Source: Actinomycetota bacterium
Lineage (GTDB): Bacteria; Actinomycetota; Thermoleophilia; Gaiellales; Gaiellaceae
Direction: 5' to 3'
Assembly (NCBI GenBank): GCA_019236545.1
Contig: JAFAIV010000078.1
Location: forward strand, 1 to 5,653
Length of the DNA stretch: 5,653 nucleotides
Below the pieces are notes generated by a model. It saw only the letters and a program-made list of their open reading frames with translations. It was not told where the DNA came from and searched no databases. The number at the start of each line of letters is the position of its first letter. Positions within the stretch are counted from its first letter, which is position 1. The position numbers and the translations under genes are program-made. Shown one piece after another: positions 4,967 to 5,653 of the stretch.

Positions 4967-5653
4967 GGGGACCGGGGCGCCGAAGCTCGGCGGGGTGGAG
5001 CCGGCCGCGATGTCGACGACGTCCTCGCTGTCGATCGCGGAGTCCGGGATCGTCTTGGCGAAGCCGAGCGCCGTGCGCACGGGCATGACCGCGCGCGCGA
5101 CTGCGACGAGCACGATGTACGCCGCGCCCGCGAGTGCCCACGCCTCGAGCGGCACCGGGCCCCACGAGTTCGGCGGCGCCGCCTCGAGCCAGCCGTGCGG
5201 CCAGCTCGCGGTGCCGGTGACGCCGAAGAAGACGGCGCCGAGCAGCGCGACCGTCGCCGGCCAGTTGATCAGCCCGGCCTCCTCCCACCGCGGCACCTTC
5301 GTCAGCGGCCGCGAGATCCGGAACAGCCGCGGCAGCAGGAAGTGGTCGACGACCATGATCACCGTCGCCGACGGCACGGTCACGGCGAGGAAGCTCGCGA
5401 CCTTGAACCAGCCGTTGAGGAAGTGGAAGTTCACGAGGTCGGCCGCGATCACGCCGCCCCCCGCGACGAGCAGGCAGGTGAGGACGCGCGGCCAGCGCGG
5501 GATGCTCGCGACCAGGTTCTGGCCGGCGTTGACCGACTCGTAGTAGTTGCCGTCGTTGATCGCGAACTGGCTGATGGTGGCGATGATCCACGCCAGCCAG
5601 AACGCGCCGAAGAGCGAGAAGTGCACCGTGTAGCGGAAGACCGCGGCGAAGTC
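4958..5653 (-). CDS. NCS1-type cytosine/purine permease (partial, N-terminus off window)
   Basis: The C-terminal 231 residues of an integral membrane transporter. The frame is open to the right edge, so the GTG at 5626 is an internal codon and not the start. About five membrane segments are visible, near residues 12-32, 54-75, 83-106, 126-150 and 167-189 of the visible part, followed by a polar tail of about 42 residues ending in TPPSFGAPVPAA. The stretch SQFAINDGNYYESVNAGQNL (29-48) and the segment ending PSATVIMVVDHFLLPRLF are like actinobacterial members of the nucleobase:cation symporter-1 group (cytosine, purine, hydantoin, allantoin, thiamine). This assignment rests on remembered style and on the nearby CodA-type enzyme, a common pairing (codB-codA). 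The substrate is unknown. The missing part is probably 220-300 residues. The tail ends at a TAG inside the palindrome at 4953-4966. Confidence 0.75.
   Translation of the reverse strand, partial: DFAAVFRYTVHFSLFGAFWLAWIIATISQFAINDGNYYESVNAGQNLVASIPRWPRVLTCLLVAGGGVIAADLVNFHFLNGWFKVASFLAVTVPSATVIMVVDHFLLPRLFRISRPLTKVPRWEEAGLINWPATVALLGAVFFGVTGTASWPHGWLEAAPPNSWGPVPLEAWALAGAAYIVLVAVARAVMPVRTALGFAKTIPDSAIDSEDVVDIAAGSTPPSFGAPVPAA

Noticed and set aside
4647..5591. 314-codon minus-strand open frame over the permease
   Set aside because: No membrane segments or family motifs; it is the out-of-frame shadow of the permease and of the ureohydrolase end.

Overview
This window comes from a high-GC bacterium. 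Codon third positions are almost all G or C, and long spurious frames lie opposite the real genes. The protein styles suggest an actinobacterium, possibly a soil Thermoleophilia-type lineage, but that is inference from general resemblance and was not tested. Five protein-coding genes fill almost the whole window. No RNA genes, insertion sequences, CRISPR arrays or phage genes were seen, and no gene-free stretch exceeds about 110 bases.

Layout, left to right: (1) a methyl-accepting chemotaxis protein on the minus strand, 680 residues visible, C-terminus cut by the left edge; (2) a 107-bp divergent intergenic region; (3) a 191-residue AhpD/carboxymuconolactone decarboxylase-type protein on plus; (4) a 425-residue cytosine-deaminase-type amidohydrolase on minus, overlapping gene 3 tail to tail by 38 bp; (5) a 322-residue agmatinase-family ureohydrolase on plus, whose start codon lies only 13 bp from that of gene 4; (6) the C-terminal 231 residues of an NCS1-type nucleobase permease on minus, ending 10 bp from the ureohydrolase stop and running off the right edge. 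Orientation flips at every gene (-,+,-,+,-).

The right-hand half reads as a nitrogen-scavenging neighbourhood: a likely nucleobase or cyclic-amidine importer, a deaminase that would release ammonia from a cyclic amidine, and a ureohydrolase that would cleave a guanidino compound to urea and an amine. The deaminase keeps the CodA metal ligands and catalytic residues at a constant offset of six, but has Val where CodA has the substrate-discriminating Asp314 and Asn where CodA has the preceding His. Its substrate is therefore probably not plain cytosine. Whether the AhpD-like protein and the chemoreceptor belong to the same physiology cannot be told from this window.
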